Source: CAVVEQ01 sp963828855 (lineage in GTDB: Bacteria; Chloroflexota; Anaerolineae; Anaerolineales; Anaerolineaceae). From it: a stretch of DNA of 64,000 bases. The translations under genes were made by a program, and so were the position numbers. Shown here piece after piece: positions 1 to 8,316 of the stretch. Position 1 is the first letter of the stretch. Each line of letters opens with the position of its first letter. The stretch is taken from contig CAWHGB010000002.1 of assembly GCA_963828855.1 (NCBI GenBank), positions 310,001 to 374,000 on the forward strand, written 5' to 3'. Below the pieces are notes generated by a model. That model worked only from the letters and a program-made list of their open reading frames with translations, ran no database searches and was not told the DNA's origin.

Positions 1-1
1 A

Positions 2-152
2 AATTTCCAGGCACCGACCGCGATCCCGGAATGGCTTACGCCAATTCCATATGTTATCCCCGGGCAGCTTTTTGCTTTGTAGCTTACCCGCGAAATGGGT
101 TTACCTATCGATCAACCCACTGGTCTATACGAAAATCACTGAAACATATTAA
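2..152 (+). CDS. C-terminal end of a SIS-domain phosphosugar isomerase (partial)
   Basis: The first 150 bases encode the tail of a protein whose start lies outside the window. One frame reads EWLTPIPYVIPGQLFAL, a second LTREMGLPIDQPTGL and a third TKITETY followed by a TAA stop at 150-152. The pattern 'PIP-x-IIPGQLFA...GLDPDxPxGLxKVT' is characteristic of the C-terminus of SIS-domain proteins such as the isomerase half of GlmS-like or bifunctional phosphoglucose/phosphomannose isomerase proteins. Reading it as one protein needs at least two frame changes. The murA start follows after 27 bp. Family call is from the motif only; the exact substrate cannot be told. Confidence 0.5.
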   Translation, partial: ISRHRPRSRNGLRQFHMLSPGSFLLCSLPAKWVYLSINPLVYTKITETY

Positions 153-179
153 TTTGTCGCGTTGGTATGGAGGAATCGA

Positions 180-1462
180 ATGGAAAAATTTATAATTGAT
201 GGTGGCAGGAAACTGGAGGGAGTTGTTACTCCTTCGGGGAATAAGAATTCCGCCCTTCCCATTCTCGCCGCCTGTCTTCTTACAGACGAAGAGATCATCC
301 TCCACAATGTTCCAGACATCACTGACGTAGTAACCATGCAATCCCTTCTTTCCAGCCTGGGGGTAAATGTGGAACTGGTTGGAGACCATAGTTGGCGAAT
401 TCATGCCCGGGAAGTTTGCCCAGCTGACTTGGACCCGGATCTCACCCGCAAAATCCGTGCATCGATCCTCCTGGCAGGACCAATGGTCGCAAGGTCGGGA
501 ACACTCACCCTGCCGCCTCCGGGAGGGGATGTTATTGGTCGCCGTAGAGTGGATACCCATCTGCTTGCCCTTAAAAAACTCGGCGCGTCCATTAAGTACG
601 ATCGTAATTTCCAATTTGAATCTAAAGGGTTTAAAAGGTGCGGATATTCTCCTGGATGAGGCCAGCGTCACCGCCACCGAAAATGCGATCATGGCCTGCA
701 CCACAGCCAGGGGGAAATCCATAATCCGAAATGCCGCCTCGGAACCCCACATTCAGGAATTGTGTCATTTCTTGAATTCTCTTGGAGGTGAAATTCGGAA
801 CATTGGTTCAAACACTTTGGAAATTCTAGGTGTTCCCAAATTACACGGTGGAGAATTCGCCATTGGTCCCGATTATCTCGAAGTGGTAAGTTTCATTGGC
901 GCTGCGGTTGTAACCCACGGAACAATCCGGATTCGTAACGCCGGTTGTGGGTATCTATCAATGATCCGGCTGGTGTTTGAACGCCTGGGTGTGCACTGGA
1001 ACGAGGAAGGCGAAGATATCATCGTTCCTTCGCACCAAAAACTGAAGATCGAACCGGACCTGGGTGGAGCTATTCCCGAGATTAGTGTTATGCCCTGGCC
1101 GGCATTCCCAACCGATCTTATGAGCATCGCTATAGTTGTCGCTACCCAATCAAAGGGAACCGTCCTGTTCCACGATTGGATGTACCCGAGCCGCATGTTC
1201 TTCACCGATAAACTGGTAGGCATGGGAGCACAGATCGTGCTCTGTGATCCCCACCGCTGCATCGTCCAAGGTCCTTCCCAGTTTTATCAGCGAAAAAATG
1301 GAGAGCCCAGACATCCGCGCGGGGATGGCTTTACTATTAGCAGCCTTATCCGCTCCGGGAAAATCTGTTATTCGGAATATCGGCCAGATTGACCGTGGAT
1401 ATGAAAAAGTGGATATTAAATTAAAATCACTCGGTGCGTCGATCCAACGGGTCACCGAGTGA
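180..1462 (+). CDS. murA: UDP-N-acetylglucosamine 1-carboxyvinyltransferase (frameshifted)
   Basis: Transfers enolpyruvate from PEP to UDP-GlcNAc, the first committed cytoplasmic step of peptidoglycan synthesis. The start MEKFIIDGGRKLEGVV has an AGGA ribosome site just upstream. N-terminal landmarks are GNKNSALPILAACLLTDE (substrate-binding K-N pair) and GDVIGRRRVDTHLLALKKLGA. The middle part reads AVSEF-like repeats of the EPT fold, and the end reads DIRAGMALLLAALSA and YEKVDIKLKSLGA. Composite length of about 427 residues is normal for MurA. The frame changes near 610-650 and again near 1260-1300, so the gene is broken in this sequence. The PEP-binding Cys region (around residue 115) aligns with LAGPMVARSG, so the usual Cys position is not evident and the protein could be of the Asp-type or a MurA paralogue. 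The stop is 15 bp from the convergent thioredoxin stop. Confidence 0.85.
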
Positions 1463-1477
1463 TTAATATCAAAATTA

Positions 1478-1822
1478 TTACTTACCTTCAGCAACTTCCA
1501 TAAAGGTGGTAACTGCCTGCCGGAGCATATTTTCCGGTAAAGCTCCCACCTGTTGGTGAACAATATTTCCGTTGGATATAAAAAGCATCGTCGGTATGCC
1601 TTGAACGCCGTATTGCTGGGCATATTTTTGGTCGTTATCCACATTAACTTTTGCCACCAATAATTTCCCTGCGTATTCGGAAGCCAACTTTTCAAGTGTC
1701 GGCGCGACCATTTTACAGGGATTGCACCAGGGAGCCCAAAAATCCACGATAACCGGGATCGGTGATTTCAGAACGGTTTTTTCAAAGGTGTCATCAGTCA
1801 CATGGATGGGTTCATTTGTCAT
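1478..1822 (-). CDS. trxA: Thioredoxin with CNPC active site
   Basis: A 114-residue cytoplasmic disulfide reductase, full length for thioredoxin. The fold is complete: the beta-strand VIVDFW leads into the redox motif WAPWCNPCKMVAP, and the cis-proline loop reads GIPTMLFI near residue 75. The usual active site is WCGPC; here Gly is replaced by Asn, encoded cleanly as TGC-AAT-CCC-TGT. Changes between the two cysteines alter redox potential in thioredoxins generally, so this may not be a standard housekeeping reductant. It is the last gene of the leftward signalling operon, 27 bp downstream of the response regulator. The start has a GAGGAG ribosome site. Reading frame is intact. Confidence 0.93.
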   Translation of the reverse strand: MTNEPIHVTDDTFEKTVLKSPIPVIVDFWAPWCNPCKMVAPTLEKLASEYAGKLLVAKVNVDNDQKYAQQYGVQGIPTMLFISNGNIVHQQVGALPENMLRQAVTTFMEVAEGK

Positions 1823-1849
1823 TGGTTCTCCTCAACTTTTAATTCTTAT

Positions 1850-2545
1850 TCATTTTTCTTGTAATCCACGAATCGGTAACCCACCCCTCGTCTCGGTAAG
1901 AATATAAACCGGGTTCGCAGGGTCTTTTTCCAGCTTTTGACGTAAATAATTCACATACAATCGCACGTAATGGGGTTCATCCTGGTATTCATAACCCCAA
2001 ACTTTCGCCAGAAGTGTATCATAAGTTTGAACCCAACCTGCATTCATTGCCAGATGGTAAAGTAGGCGATATTCCGTTGGTCTCAATTGGACTGGTTTTC
2101 CCTCCAGTAAGAATCTCATGCCGCCCAAAATCCAGCGTCAGGCGATCATCCACCATAAATTATCTTCCTTGGAGATGATTCCACCAGCCTCGGATCGCCT
2201 GAGAACCGCTTTGATTCGGCTGACCAATTCTCTGTGGGCTGAATGGCTTGGTGATGTAATCATCAGCCCCCAACTCCAATCCTTTTATTCGGTCATCCTC
2301 TTCACCACGGGCTGTCAGCATGATGACCGGTGTGCAATTGTGCTGGCGGATCAAGTTTTAGTACTTCATACCCATCTATATCCGGTAGCATCACATCCAG
2401 CAGGACAATATCCGGAAGCTTTTCCCGGATCAAGATTGACGGCTTTCATCCCTTTTTCCGCTTCGATTACCTGAAAACCGTCATGCTCCAGGTTTAAACG
2501 AATGAACCGCACCATCCTATCTTCATCATCCACGACCAGGACCAT
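1850..2545 (-). CDS. OmpR/KdpE-type response regulator (frameshifted)
   Basis: A two-component transcription regulator. The N-terminus MVLVVDDEDRMVRFIRLNL carries the acidic pocket of the receiver domain; a second segment has VIMLTARGEEDDRIKGLELGADDYITKPF with the conserved Thr and Lys switch residues; the C-terminus is a winged-helix DNA-binding domain (LRPTEYRLLYHLAMNAG ... YVRLYVNYLRQKLEKDP). The three segments lie in different frames, with breaks near 2360-2440 and 2130-2200. I chose the ATG before VLVVDD; an in-frame codon eight residues upstream is possible. No histidine kinase lies in the window, so it is an orphan here, sitting in an operon of serine/threonine phospho-signalling genes. 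Confidence 0.85.
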
Positions 2546-2578
2546 GCGGTTCCTGATAATTATCCTCAACCATATTAC

Positions 2579-2817
2579 TCACTCGCGCACAAAGGTGATG
2601 ATTTCCTCTTCCGATTCGGAGGACACGACTTCGATATAATTCAATTTCGCAATGGGTAAATTAGGATACTCACGTTTGCTTCGAGTGTTTTGATATCCTT
2701 GCCATCTTTCTTCCGTGGATTTTTCAGGGAAATCATGTTATCCGTCGCTGCAGGAAGGTTATCCAACTCCCCCAAAACGGGATCTTCGTTAGAAACGTGA
2801 ATTATCACAGTAACCAT
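2579..2817 (-). CDS. Small conserved hypothetical protein (frameshifted)
   Basis: A reading of about 78 residues starting MVTVIIHVSNEDPVLGELDN, then DNMISLKNPRKKDGKDI, and, after a one-base frame change near 2640, IEVVSSESEEEIITFVRE and TGA. The pattern 'NEDPVLGE...NPRKKDGKDI...IEV' looks like a conserved small protein I associate from memory with Chloroflexi kinase neighbourhoods, but I cannot name a function. Its ATG overlaps the end of the FHA gene by 29 bp and its stop is 33 bp from the response regulator start, so it is almost certainly co-transcribed and translationally coupled. It is too short and too broken to be found as one open frame. Confidence 0.6.
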
Positions 2818-3352
2818 TCGGAAGCCTCACATTTATTTGTGAATCAGATACTTGAATTTTCAACTTACCGACTGCCAAGATATCACCATGGTTGATTGGG
2901 TAATCCACATGTGGGACGATCTTCTGACCATTCACCCTGGTTCCATTTGAGGAACCAAGATCGGTAACAACCACGCCTTGATTAACGATTTTTAAAGCCA
3001 CATGCAAGCGGGAAACACCTTGCGCATATGCGTTGAATGCGGAAAGATCAATATCAGGGAGAATTGGTTGGCCTTCGGATACCCGACCGAGGGTAAATTC
3101 TGTTCGCCCCTTTAGATGAATTACCTGGCCGCTTTCCACGAGGTGAAGCGATACCAGCGATCCTTCCTCCCCCGGTTTTATGTCGATGGGTGGTTGAGGA
3201 GGTGGAACGGGTTGCTGTGTCAGGATATCCGATGGTGTTTTCTTGATCTGTTGGGTTGTTAGATTCTCCTGGACGATCAACCGTGCTCCACATTCGCTGC
3301 AAAAGAGGGCGCCAGGCGGTTCTTCGTGTTGACAATTGGGACAAATGATCAT
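2789..3352 (-). CDS. Zinc-ribbon/FHA-domain phosphopeptide-binding protein
   Basis: A 187-residue protein with an N-terminal zinc ribbon (CPNCQHEE ... FCSECGARL, residues 4-24), a proline-rich linker (PVPPPQPPIDI) and a C-terminal FHA domain from about residue 75. The FHA core is visible: TLGR, the serine SRLHVAL, and GSSNGTRVNG, the residues that bind phosphothreonine. It probably reads the phosphorylation state set by the neighbouring kinase and PP2C phosphatase. It overlaps the upstream J-domain/VWA gene by 4 bp (ATGA), showing translational coupling. No membrane segment is present, so it acts in the cytoplasm or docks on the membrane kinase. Reading frame is intact. Confidence 0.88.
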   Translation of the reverse strand: MIICPNCQHEEPPGALFCSECGARLIVQENLTTQQIKKTPSDILTQQPVPPPQPPIDIKPGEEGSLVSLHLVESGQVIHLKGRTEFTLGRVSEGQPILPDIDLSAFNAYAQGVSRLHVALKIVNQGVVVTDLGSSNGTRVNGQKIVPHVDYPINHGDILAVGKLKIQVSDSQINVRLPNGYCDNSRF

Positions 3353-4822
3353 GGCGAATTCTGCTCCGATCCTCGGTTTAACAATAGTGCTCTGGTTCCA
3401 TATTTGATCCGTTTATTGCCTTCTTCGCTAAAACGGTGACTTTGATGAATATGCTCCGCTTCCATAAGAACAGTATGGGCGAGATCCCGGTTGCCATCCG
3501 CGAGCAGATTCGTGGCAAGGTGGTGGAGGTGTTGGGTGGCTTTGTCAATATCCCCGCCTTCGACTTCCTTACGTGCATTTTCATGCATCCGGTAGAGAGT
3601 TAACCGGGCCATTGCTTCTATTATAGCAATAGGTGGTGATTCTTTGTCCAGATTTTGAACCACTTCTTTTTTTAATTCTATCGGCAATCGTTCGATTCCC
3701 ACAGCTTTTGTGGGTATCTCCATTTTTACCTTGCCGGTAGTGAGAACTAGTTGATCCTTCTTCAACTGCAAAGGATCGATAGCAAATTCTAATAATACCG
3801 AAAGATTGTTATCGTAGCAAATGCTCCCCATGTTTATCGGTGAACCTGGATCGATCGGTGTGATATCCGGAGATAAGCGGAATGCGTAAGCCAGTTCAAT
3901 CTCCTGATCACTGGTGAACTCGTAGGTCACATTGTGGGCATAAACCCGCACAATTGCACTTAATCGCTGGTCAAAGAACCTGGATAAGATCCTTTGGGTT
4001 GGAAATGAAATTTGCATTACCCCCACTGGAACTGGCCAGTTTATCCAGAAACACATCGTTCCATTCATGACCAACCCCCAAGGCATGAATCGTTATGCCA
4101 TCTTCGGCGCACTTTGCAGCCAGATCATAACAAGCTTGCTCATCTCCATAGGTTTGCCCATCGGTGATCAGGATCAATTGTTTTACCGATGAGGAAAGTG
4201 AACCATTATTCAGTGCGGTGATCCCCGCTTCCAACCCCTGGAAGATTTCCGTCGCACCAGAGCAGCGGATGCCGTGGATCTTGCTTTCGTAGCGATTGAT
4301 TTCTGATGCATGCGTCGGCTGCACTACGGTCTCTGCTTTGTCACTGAAAGCTACGACGGAGACCAGGTCATCCGGACGCAGTTGCCGAATTAAATTGACC
4401 GTATTGGTTTTTACAATATCCATCCGTGTTCCCGCCATGGATGTGGATTTATCAATTACGATGCAAATATTAATGGGAGGATAACGGTTCGGGTCAAACT
4501 TCGCAGTGCAGTTCAGATCCAACAGCACGTATAGCATCTGCTTTTCTGCCAGTAAAGGTATGGCAGATCGGCTGTACTTCGCCTTTATGGATACCTCCGG
4601 ACCTGTGCTCTTCTCTGGCAGGGAAGAATCGTATTTTTTGCGTTTGATCTCATTGTTGAGAGTATCGTATGCTTCCTGGATGAGAAGAAATTGTTCTTTC
4701 GCACCAGGATCCGGGTTTGCATCTGGATGAAGTTTGCGTGCAGCTTCAAAATATGCTGTCCGGATTTCTTCAGCGGTCGCATCCTGAGGTAAGCCTAAAA
4801 GGCTGTAATAATCGGATCCCAT
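3349..4822 (-). CDS. J-domain/von Willebrand factor A fusion protein (frameshifted)
   Basis: A protein of about 490 residues. Residues 1-70 are a DnaJ J-domain (DYYSLLGLPQDATAEEIRTA, with the HPD tripeptide in ARKLHPDANPD). From about residue 95 a VWA domain follows, with an intact MIDAS metal site (IDKSTSMAG), the Thr of SGATEI and the Asp of LITDGQTYGDE. The last 250 residues are a beta-rich and helical C-terminal region resembling that of other bacterial VWA proteins. A frame change near 3975-4080 splits the gene. A J-domain joined to a VWA domain is unusual; J-domains stimulate Hsp70 ATPases, so the protein may bring a chaperone to a kinase-regulated complex. It lies between PP2C (12 bp upstream) and FHA (4 bp overlap). 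Confidence 0.85.
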
Positions 4823-4834
4823 TCTATTTTTTCA

Positions 4835-5739
4835 TCAAGTTAGAATCTGCACCAGAACGACACTAATGTTATCCGGACCGCCTGCTGCATTGGCAGCTTT
4901 GGTTAATTCATGGCAGGCAATCGATGGATTGGGTGAATTTTTTACGATTCGGAAAATATCAGCTTCAGGTACGACGCCCCATAGCCCATCGCTGCAGATC
5001 AATAATGAACCGGGATGCGGTATCTGAAAAGTATCAATATCCGGACGGTAGGGCTCCGCCTGGCCGATCGCCCGGTAGAGCACGTTTCGCTGCGGGTGAT
5101 TCGAGGCTTCATCTTCATTGATTTGGCCTAATTCGACCAACCGGTGGACAAGGGAATGGTCCTGTGTGATGGCATGCATTCTTCCATCAGGGTACAAGAA
5201 ATACGCCCGGGTATCACCCACATGTGCCACAGTAACCTGTTCGCCTAGAATCAGGGTTGCCGTCAAAGTCGTTCCTCCCCCTGGCGCTCGTTTGACGACC
5301 GCCGCTGGGCTTCCTGCATTCCCTTTTCCATCATTTCCTGCAGGCTTTCTGATGGAGATTGAGGAACGATACCCAGGAATGGCATATATAGTTTGGAAAG
5401 AACAAATTGGGAAAATGCACGAATGGCAACGCCGCTAGCAACCTCGCCGTGCATGTGTCCACCCATACCGTCGGCGACAATGAAGATCCCAAAGGGAAGC
5501 TCGATATTTCCATCCGCCAGGATGGAATTCAAAGCGAAGATCGAATCTTCATTATGCTCACGCTGTTTCCCCACCGATTGCGCGGTACCTACCATCAATT
5601 GGATTGGCTTTAGCGTCACTGAGGATGTACTGACCGCTTTGAGTTGCTCCTCGGATAAAGGTGCGGTCTGTACATCGGAAAGGAATTGCCTCTTCTTACC
5701 AAAGATTTTATTGACGAGTTCCTCGAACGATTTTGCCAT
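4835..5739 (-). CDS. PP2C-family Ser/Thr protein phosphatase (frameshifted)
   Basis: A metal-dependent PPM/PP2C phosphatase of about 300 residues. Motifs run in order: NEDS after a QREHNED lead, VADGMGGHMHGEVAS (metal-binding DGMGG), AHVGDTRAY, ITQDHS, LLICSDGLWGVV and GGPDNISVVLVQI. All four metal-ligand aspartates are present. One G is missing from a run of Gs near 5268, which splits the gene; restoring it gives a continuous ERQGGGTTLTATL. About 50 residues precede the catalytic domain (FEELVNKIFGKKRQFL), more than in the shortest PP2C proteins. It should reverse phosphorylation by the kinase gene 20 bp upstream, the common kinase/phosphatase pair. Confidence 0.92.
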
Positions 5740-5759
5740 TCTGCCACGTCCCTTCCAGA

Positions 5760-7643
5760 TCAGGTCATTAATGCGTAGAGTATATGATCGGCGCTTCCAA
5801 TATAGATCACATCGTTACAAACCACCGGGGTTCCGGTTATGGCGCCCTGCGTGGCGAATTTCCAACGCAAACGGCCTGTGCGATATTCGATGCAATACAG
5901 GTTGCCATCAGCTGATCCGCAATAGAGAGCGTCTTTATAAACAACTGGTGAACCACTCACCTGGTGCTCGGTTTTAAAGCGCCAGATTTCACGCGCATTG
6001 GCGCCATCTACGCAGTAAATAAATCCATCTGCCGATCCGATGAAGACCAGGTTATCCGAAACACACGGTGAGGAAACTGACCCCTTCCCCATTCGAAAAC
6101 GCCAGATCACCCAGCCGGCCTTAGCATCTAGGGCATAGAACAACGAATCGATCGAGGCAAAATACACCAAGCCCTGATTGATGACCGGCGACGAGGTTAT
6201 CCCCCGTTTGGCTTTGAATCGCCATTTTGTTTGCCCGTGAAAATCGACGCAAAAGAAATCCCCAGTCTCGCAACCGAAATAGATCGAATCCTGGGTGATA
6301 TGTGGCGAAGAACGAATCGGTCCACCCGCATCCACTGACCAGGTTTTTCGATTGGAAAGGATGTTTACTGCACTCAGGGAGCCATCATCCGACCCGATGA
6401 AAATGTGACCTTCTGCCACTTTCGGGGAGCATCGGATGGGGCCTTCTGTGTAATATGCCCAAGCCTGTTTTCCAGTTCGGGCCGAGACTGCATAGAGACG
6501 TTGGTCCTCGGAACCGAAGTAAACCACCCCATCATTCACCGTGGGTTTTCCAACTATTCCTCCCTCCGAGGGGAATTTCCACAGGAATTTTCCTTCAGAA
6601 GCGTTGATCGCGTAAAGGTTGTTATCATAAGCGCCTACATAAACATTACCGTTATCAAAAGCAGGAGATCCACGGATCTCGTCCTCGGTCTTGAATGTCC
6701 ACAGAGGTTTGACTGCCTGTTCGGAGATAATAGGTGTGGTTGCCCCAATGGCAATTCTGGTGAGGGCGCCGGTTTTCTTGGCAGCTCCCATTAAGGCTTC
6801 CTTCATTGCCTCCATGGATTGAAAGCGGTCCTCCGGATTATATTGCAGCGCTGTTTCCACCACTGCTTCCAGCTCGGGCGAGACAGCAGGATTGGTTTTT
6901 CGTATAGGCCGCTCGTTGAATGTAAATGGAGCTTCCAGCCGGGGATCCCTGTGGGTCAACAAATGGTGTAAAGTAGCACCCAGAGAATAGATATCCACGA
7001 TTGGGGTTGCTTCTCCCCGATATTGCTCGGGGGGAGAATAACCTTCCGTACCGATCATGGTGCCTTTTTGTCCCTGTTTGAAAACCTTCGCGATCCCAAA
7101 ATCCACCAGCATGATGTGGTTCTGCTGGTTCACCATGATATTGGAAGGTTTCATATCCCGGAAAACGATCGGTTCCGGTTTGTGGCTGTGGAGGTATTGC
7201 ACTACATCGCACAATTCAATCGCCCAGGCAATTACCTGGTCCTCGGGCATAAAACCTGTGATCTCTGAAAGCATGGCTTCGAGGTCTTTTCCATGTACAT
7301 ACTCGATCACCAGGTAGGATTTATCGTCGAATGTAAAATAATCAAAGATCTTAGGAATGGAGGGGTGGGCAAGCGTTACCAGGATATTGGCTTCTCGCTC
7401 GAAGTTCTGAACGATCGTCTTTCGGATCAGCGGATCGGGGGCAGAATTGATCATCTCTTTCACAGCAACGAGCTTGATCACATTGGGGAAATGAAGGTCT
7501 CTTGCCCGGTACACTGACCCCATTCCACCTACCCCGATCACTTCCTGGATGGCATAACGATCGACCAGTACATATCCCCCCTGGAGCTGCTGGACAGGTT
7601 GAGTACTATCGCTGAAATTTTGAGTGCCTTGTTGCTGGTCCAG
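5760..7643 (-). CDS. Hanks-type Ser/Thr kinase fused to a PQQ-repeat beta-propeller
   Basis: About 627 residues. The kinase domain comes first: glycine loop IGVGGMGSVYRARD, VAIK lysine in LVAVKEMI, catalytic loop FRDMKPSNIMV, DFG in VDFGIAK, and the GTEGYSPPEQ activation segment. After a linker, residues 310-627 form repeated blades of the PQQ/YWTD-like type (SSPVINQGLVYFASIDS, GSPVVYKDALYCGSADG and similar, about seven). There is no obvious transmembrane helix, so the propeller may be a cytoplasmic binding platform. No ATG lies upstream of the glycine loop in frame; a CTG at 7641-7643 sits five bases after GGAGGG and gives the N-terminus DQQQGTQ, so I start there. It heads the seven-gene leftward operon. 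Confidence 0.9.
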   Translation of the reverse strand: MDQQQGTQNFSDSTQPVQQLQGGYVLVDRYAIQEVIGVGGMGSVYRARDLHFPNVIKLVAVKEMINSAPDPLIRKTIVQNFEREANILVTLAHPSIPKIFDYFTFDDKSYLVIEYVHGKDLEAMLSEITGFMPEDQVIAWAIELCDVVQYLHSHKPEPIVFRDMKPSNIMVNQQNHIMLVDFGIAKVFKQGQKGTMIGTEGYSPPEQYRGEATPIVDIYSLGATLHHLLTHRDPRLEAPFTFNERPIRKTNPAVSPELEAVVETALQYNPEDRFQSMEAMKEALMGAAKKTGALTRIAIGATTPIISEQAVKPLWTFKTEDEIRGSPAFDNGNVYVGAYDNNLYAINASEGKFLWKFPSEGGIVGKPTVNDGVVYFGSEDQRLYAVSARTGKQAWAYYTEGPIRCSPKVAEGHIFIGSDDGSLSAVNILSNRKTWSVDAGGPIRSSPHITQDSIYFGCETGDFFCVDFHGQTKWRFKAKRGITSSPVINQGLVYFASIDSLFYALDAKAGWVIWRFRMGKGSVSSPCVSDNLVFIGSADGFIYCVDGANAREIWRFKTEHQVSGSPVVYKDALYCGSADGNLYCIEYRTGRLRWKFATQGAITGTPVVCNDVIYIGSADHILYALMT

Positions 7644-7782
7644 TGTTTCCCTCCAAGTAATACCGGTATATTAATTTAAAAAGCCTTCAGGGAAGACCTG
7701 ATGTAATGATTATATGCAAACCCAATAGGCTTGGCAAGTTACAGTCTTGAAAGTTCTTCTGTGAAATTGTGTCGTAACATCT

Positions 7783-8271
7783 TCATCCTGGAGTTGGCGT
7801 CATGATGGGAGAAAAATATTCTGCTGCTGCCCAGCCTCCCCGTTCAGATTGGTAGGGCGCTTCAAGCTTCCACCAAGTGTGACCATCCTTCTCGAGAGGT
7901 CCATCCACTACCAGGAATACTTCATCTTCCGAAGCGATAACCACTGTCTGAGCTGAAGCGCCCGGTTCTGAATGCAGCCGCAACCCATTTCCACCAGTAC
8001 CAATAACTTGAATATAAACTCCAACTTTTACACCATTTACTTCCATTTGATTTTCTCCTTGTGGAGTTTTTGTAAACGGAGAACTTTCACTAGCTATGGT
8101 CGCAGATGGGGCAGGAATAATGTTCAATTCAGGCGTGGGGGTTCGAACGATAATCCCGGGAGGGAAAACCAGATGAACGATCCCGACCAAACCGATAAAC
8201 AACATGGTTGTTACAAATAAGCTGATCAGAATTGAAATTGATTTCTTTATTTCAACATTCTCCTGGGACAA
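7783..8271 (-). CDS. Single-pass membrane protein with an SH3-like domain
   Basis: About 160 residues. Residues 10-33 are one hydrophobic helix (ISILISLFVTTMLFIGLVGI), followed by a Thr/Pro/Ser-rich spacer and a bacterial SH3-like fold (GGNGLRLHSEP ... VFLVVDGPLEKDGHTWWKLE ... GGWAAAEYF). Such domains are typical of cell-surface proteins that bind the wall or peptides. The start is uncertain: the TTG at 8271 overlaps a minus-strand TATAAT, while a CAGGAG site precedes ATG-TTG-AAA at about 8256 that would join the frame if one A were missing. It is divergent from the second kinase, and lies 140 bp upstream of the kinase-propeller gene in the same direction. Confidence 0.75.
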   Translation of the reverse strand: MSQENVEIKKSISILISLFVTTMLFIGLVGIVHLVFPPGIIVRTPTPELNIIPAPSATIASESSPFTKTPQGENQMEVNGVKVGVYIQVIGTGGNGLRLHSEPGASAQTVVIASEDEVFLVVDGPLEKDGHTWWKLEAPYQSERGGWAAAEYFSPIMTPTPG

Positions 8272-8276
8272 TTATA
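8271..8276 (-). promoter_or_regulatory. -10 element for the SH3-like membrane protein gene
   Basis: On the minus strand the hexamer TATAAT occupies these bases, with a predicted start of transcription near 8264. No good -35 box is seen. It faces a second TATAAT on the plus strand 28 bp away, so two divergent promoters share about 40 bp. Confidence 0.45.
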
Positions 8277-8300
8277 GAATGAAAAATGCAAAATTGAGCG

Positions 8301-8309
8301 TGTTATAAT
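8301..8309 (+). promoter_or_regulatory. Extended -10 promoter for a probably leaderless kinase mRNA
   Basis: TGTTATAAT is a perfect extended -10 element (TGn plus TATAAT). Only seven bases separate it from the ATG at 8317, so transcription should start at or within a base or two of the start codon. No Shine-Dalgarno sequence is present between them (a run of T). No recognisable -35 box, which is tolerated with an extended -10. Confidence 0.65.
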
Positions 8310-8316
8310 TTTTTTT

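Noticed and set aside
162..1695. Long open frames opposite and across murA
   Set aside because: They lack homology-like patterns and overlap the murA and thioredoxin pieces; they are shadow frames made long by the base composition.
2579..7643. Type VI secretion regulator cluster (kinase, PP2C, FHA)
   Set aside because: Kinase, phosphatase and FHA genes also mark T6SS, but no Tss/Vas structural gene is present and the organism type makes it unlikely.
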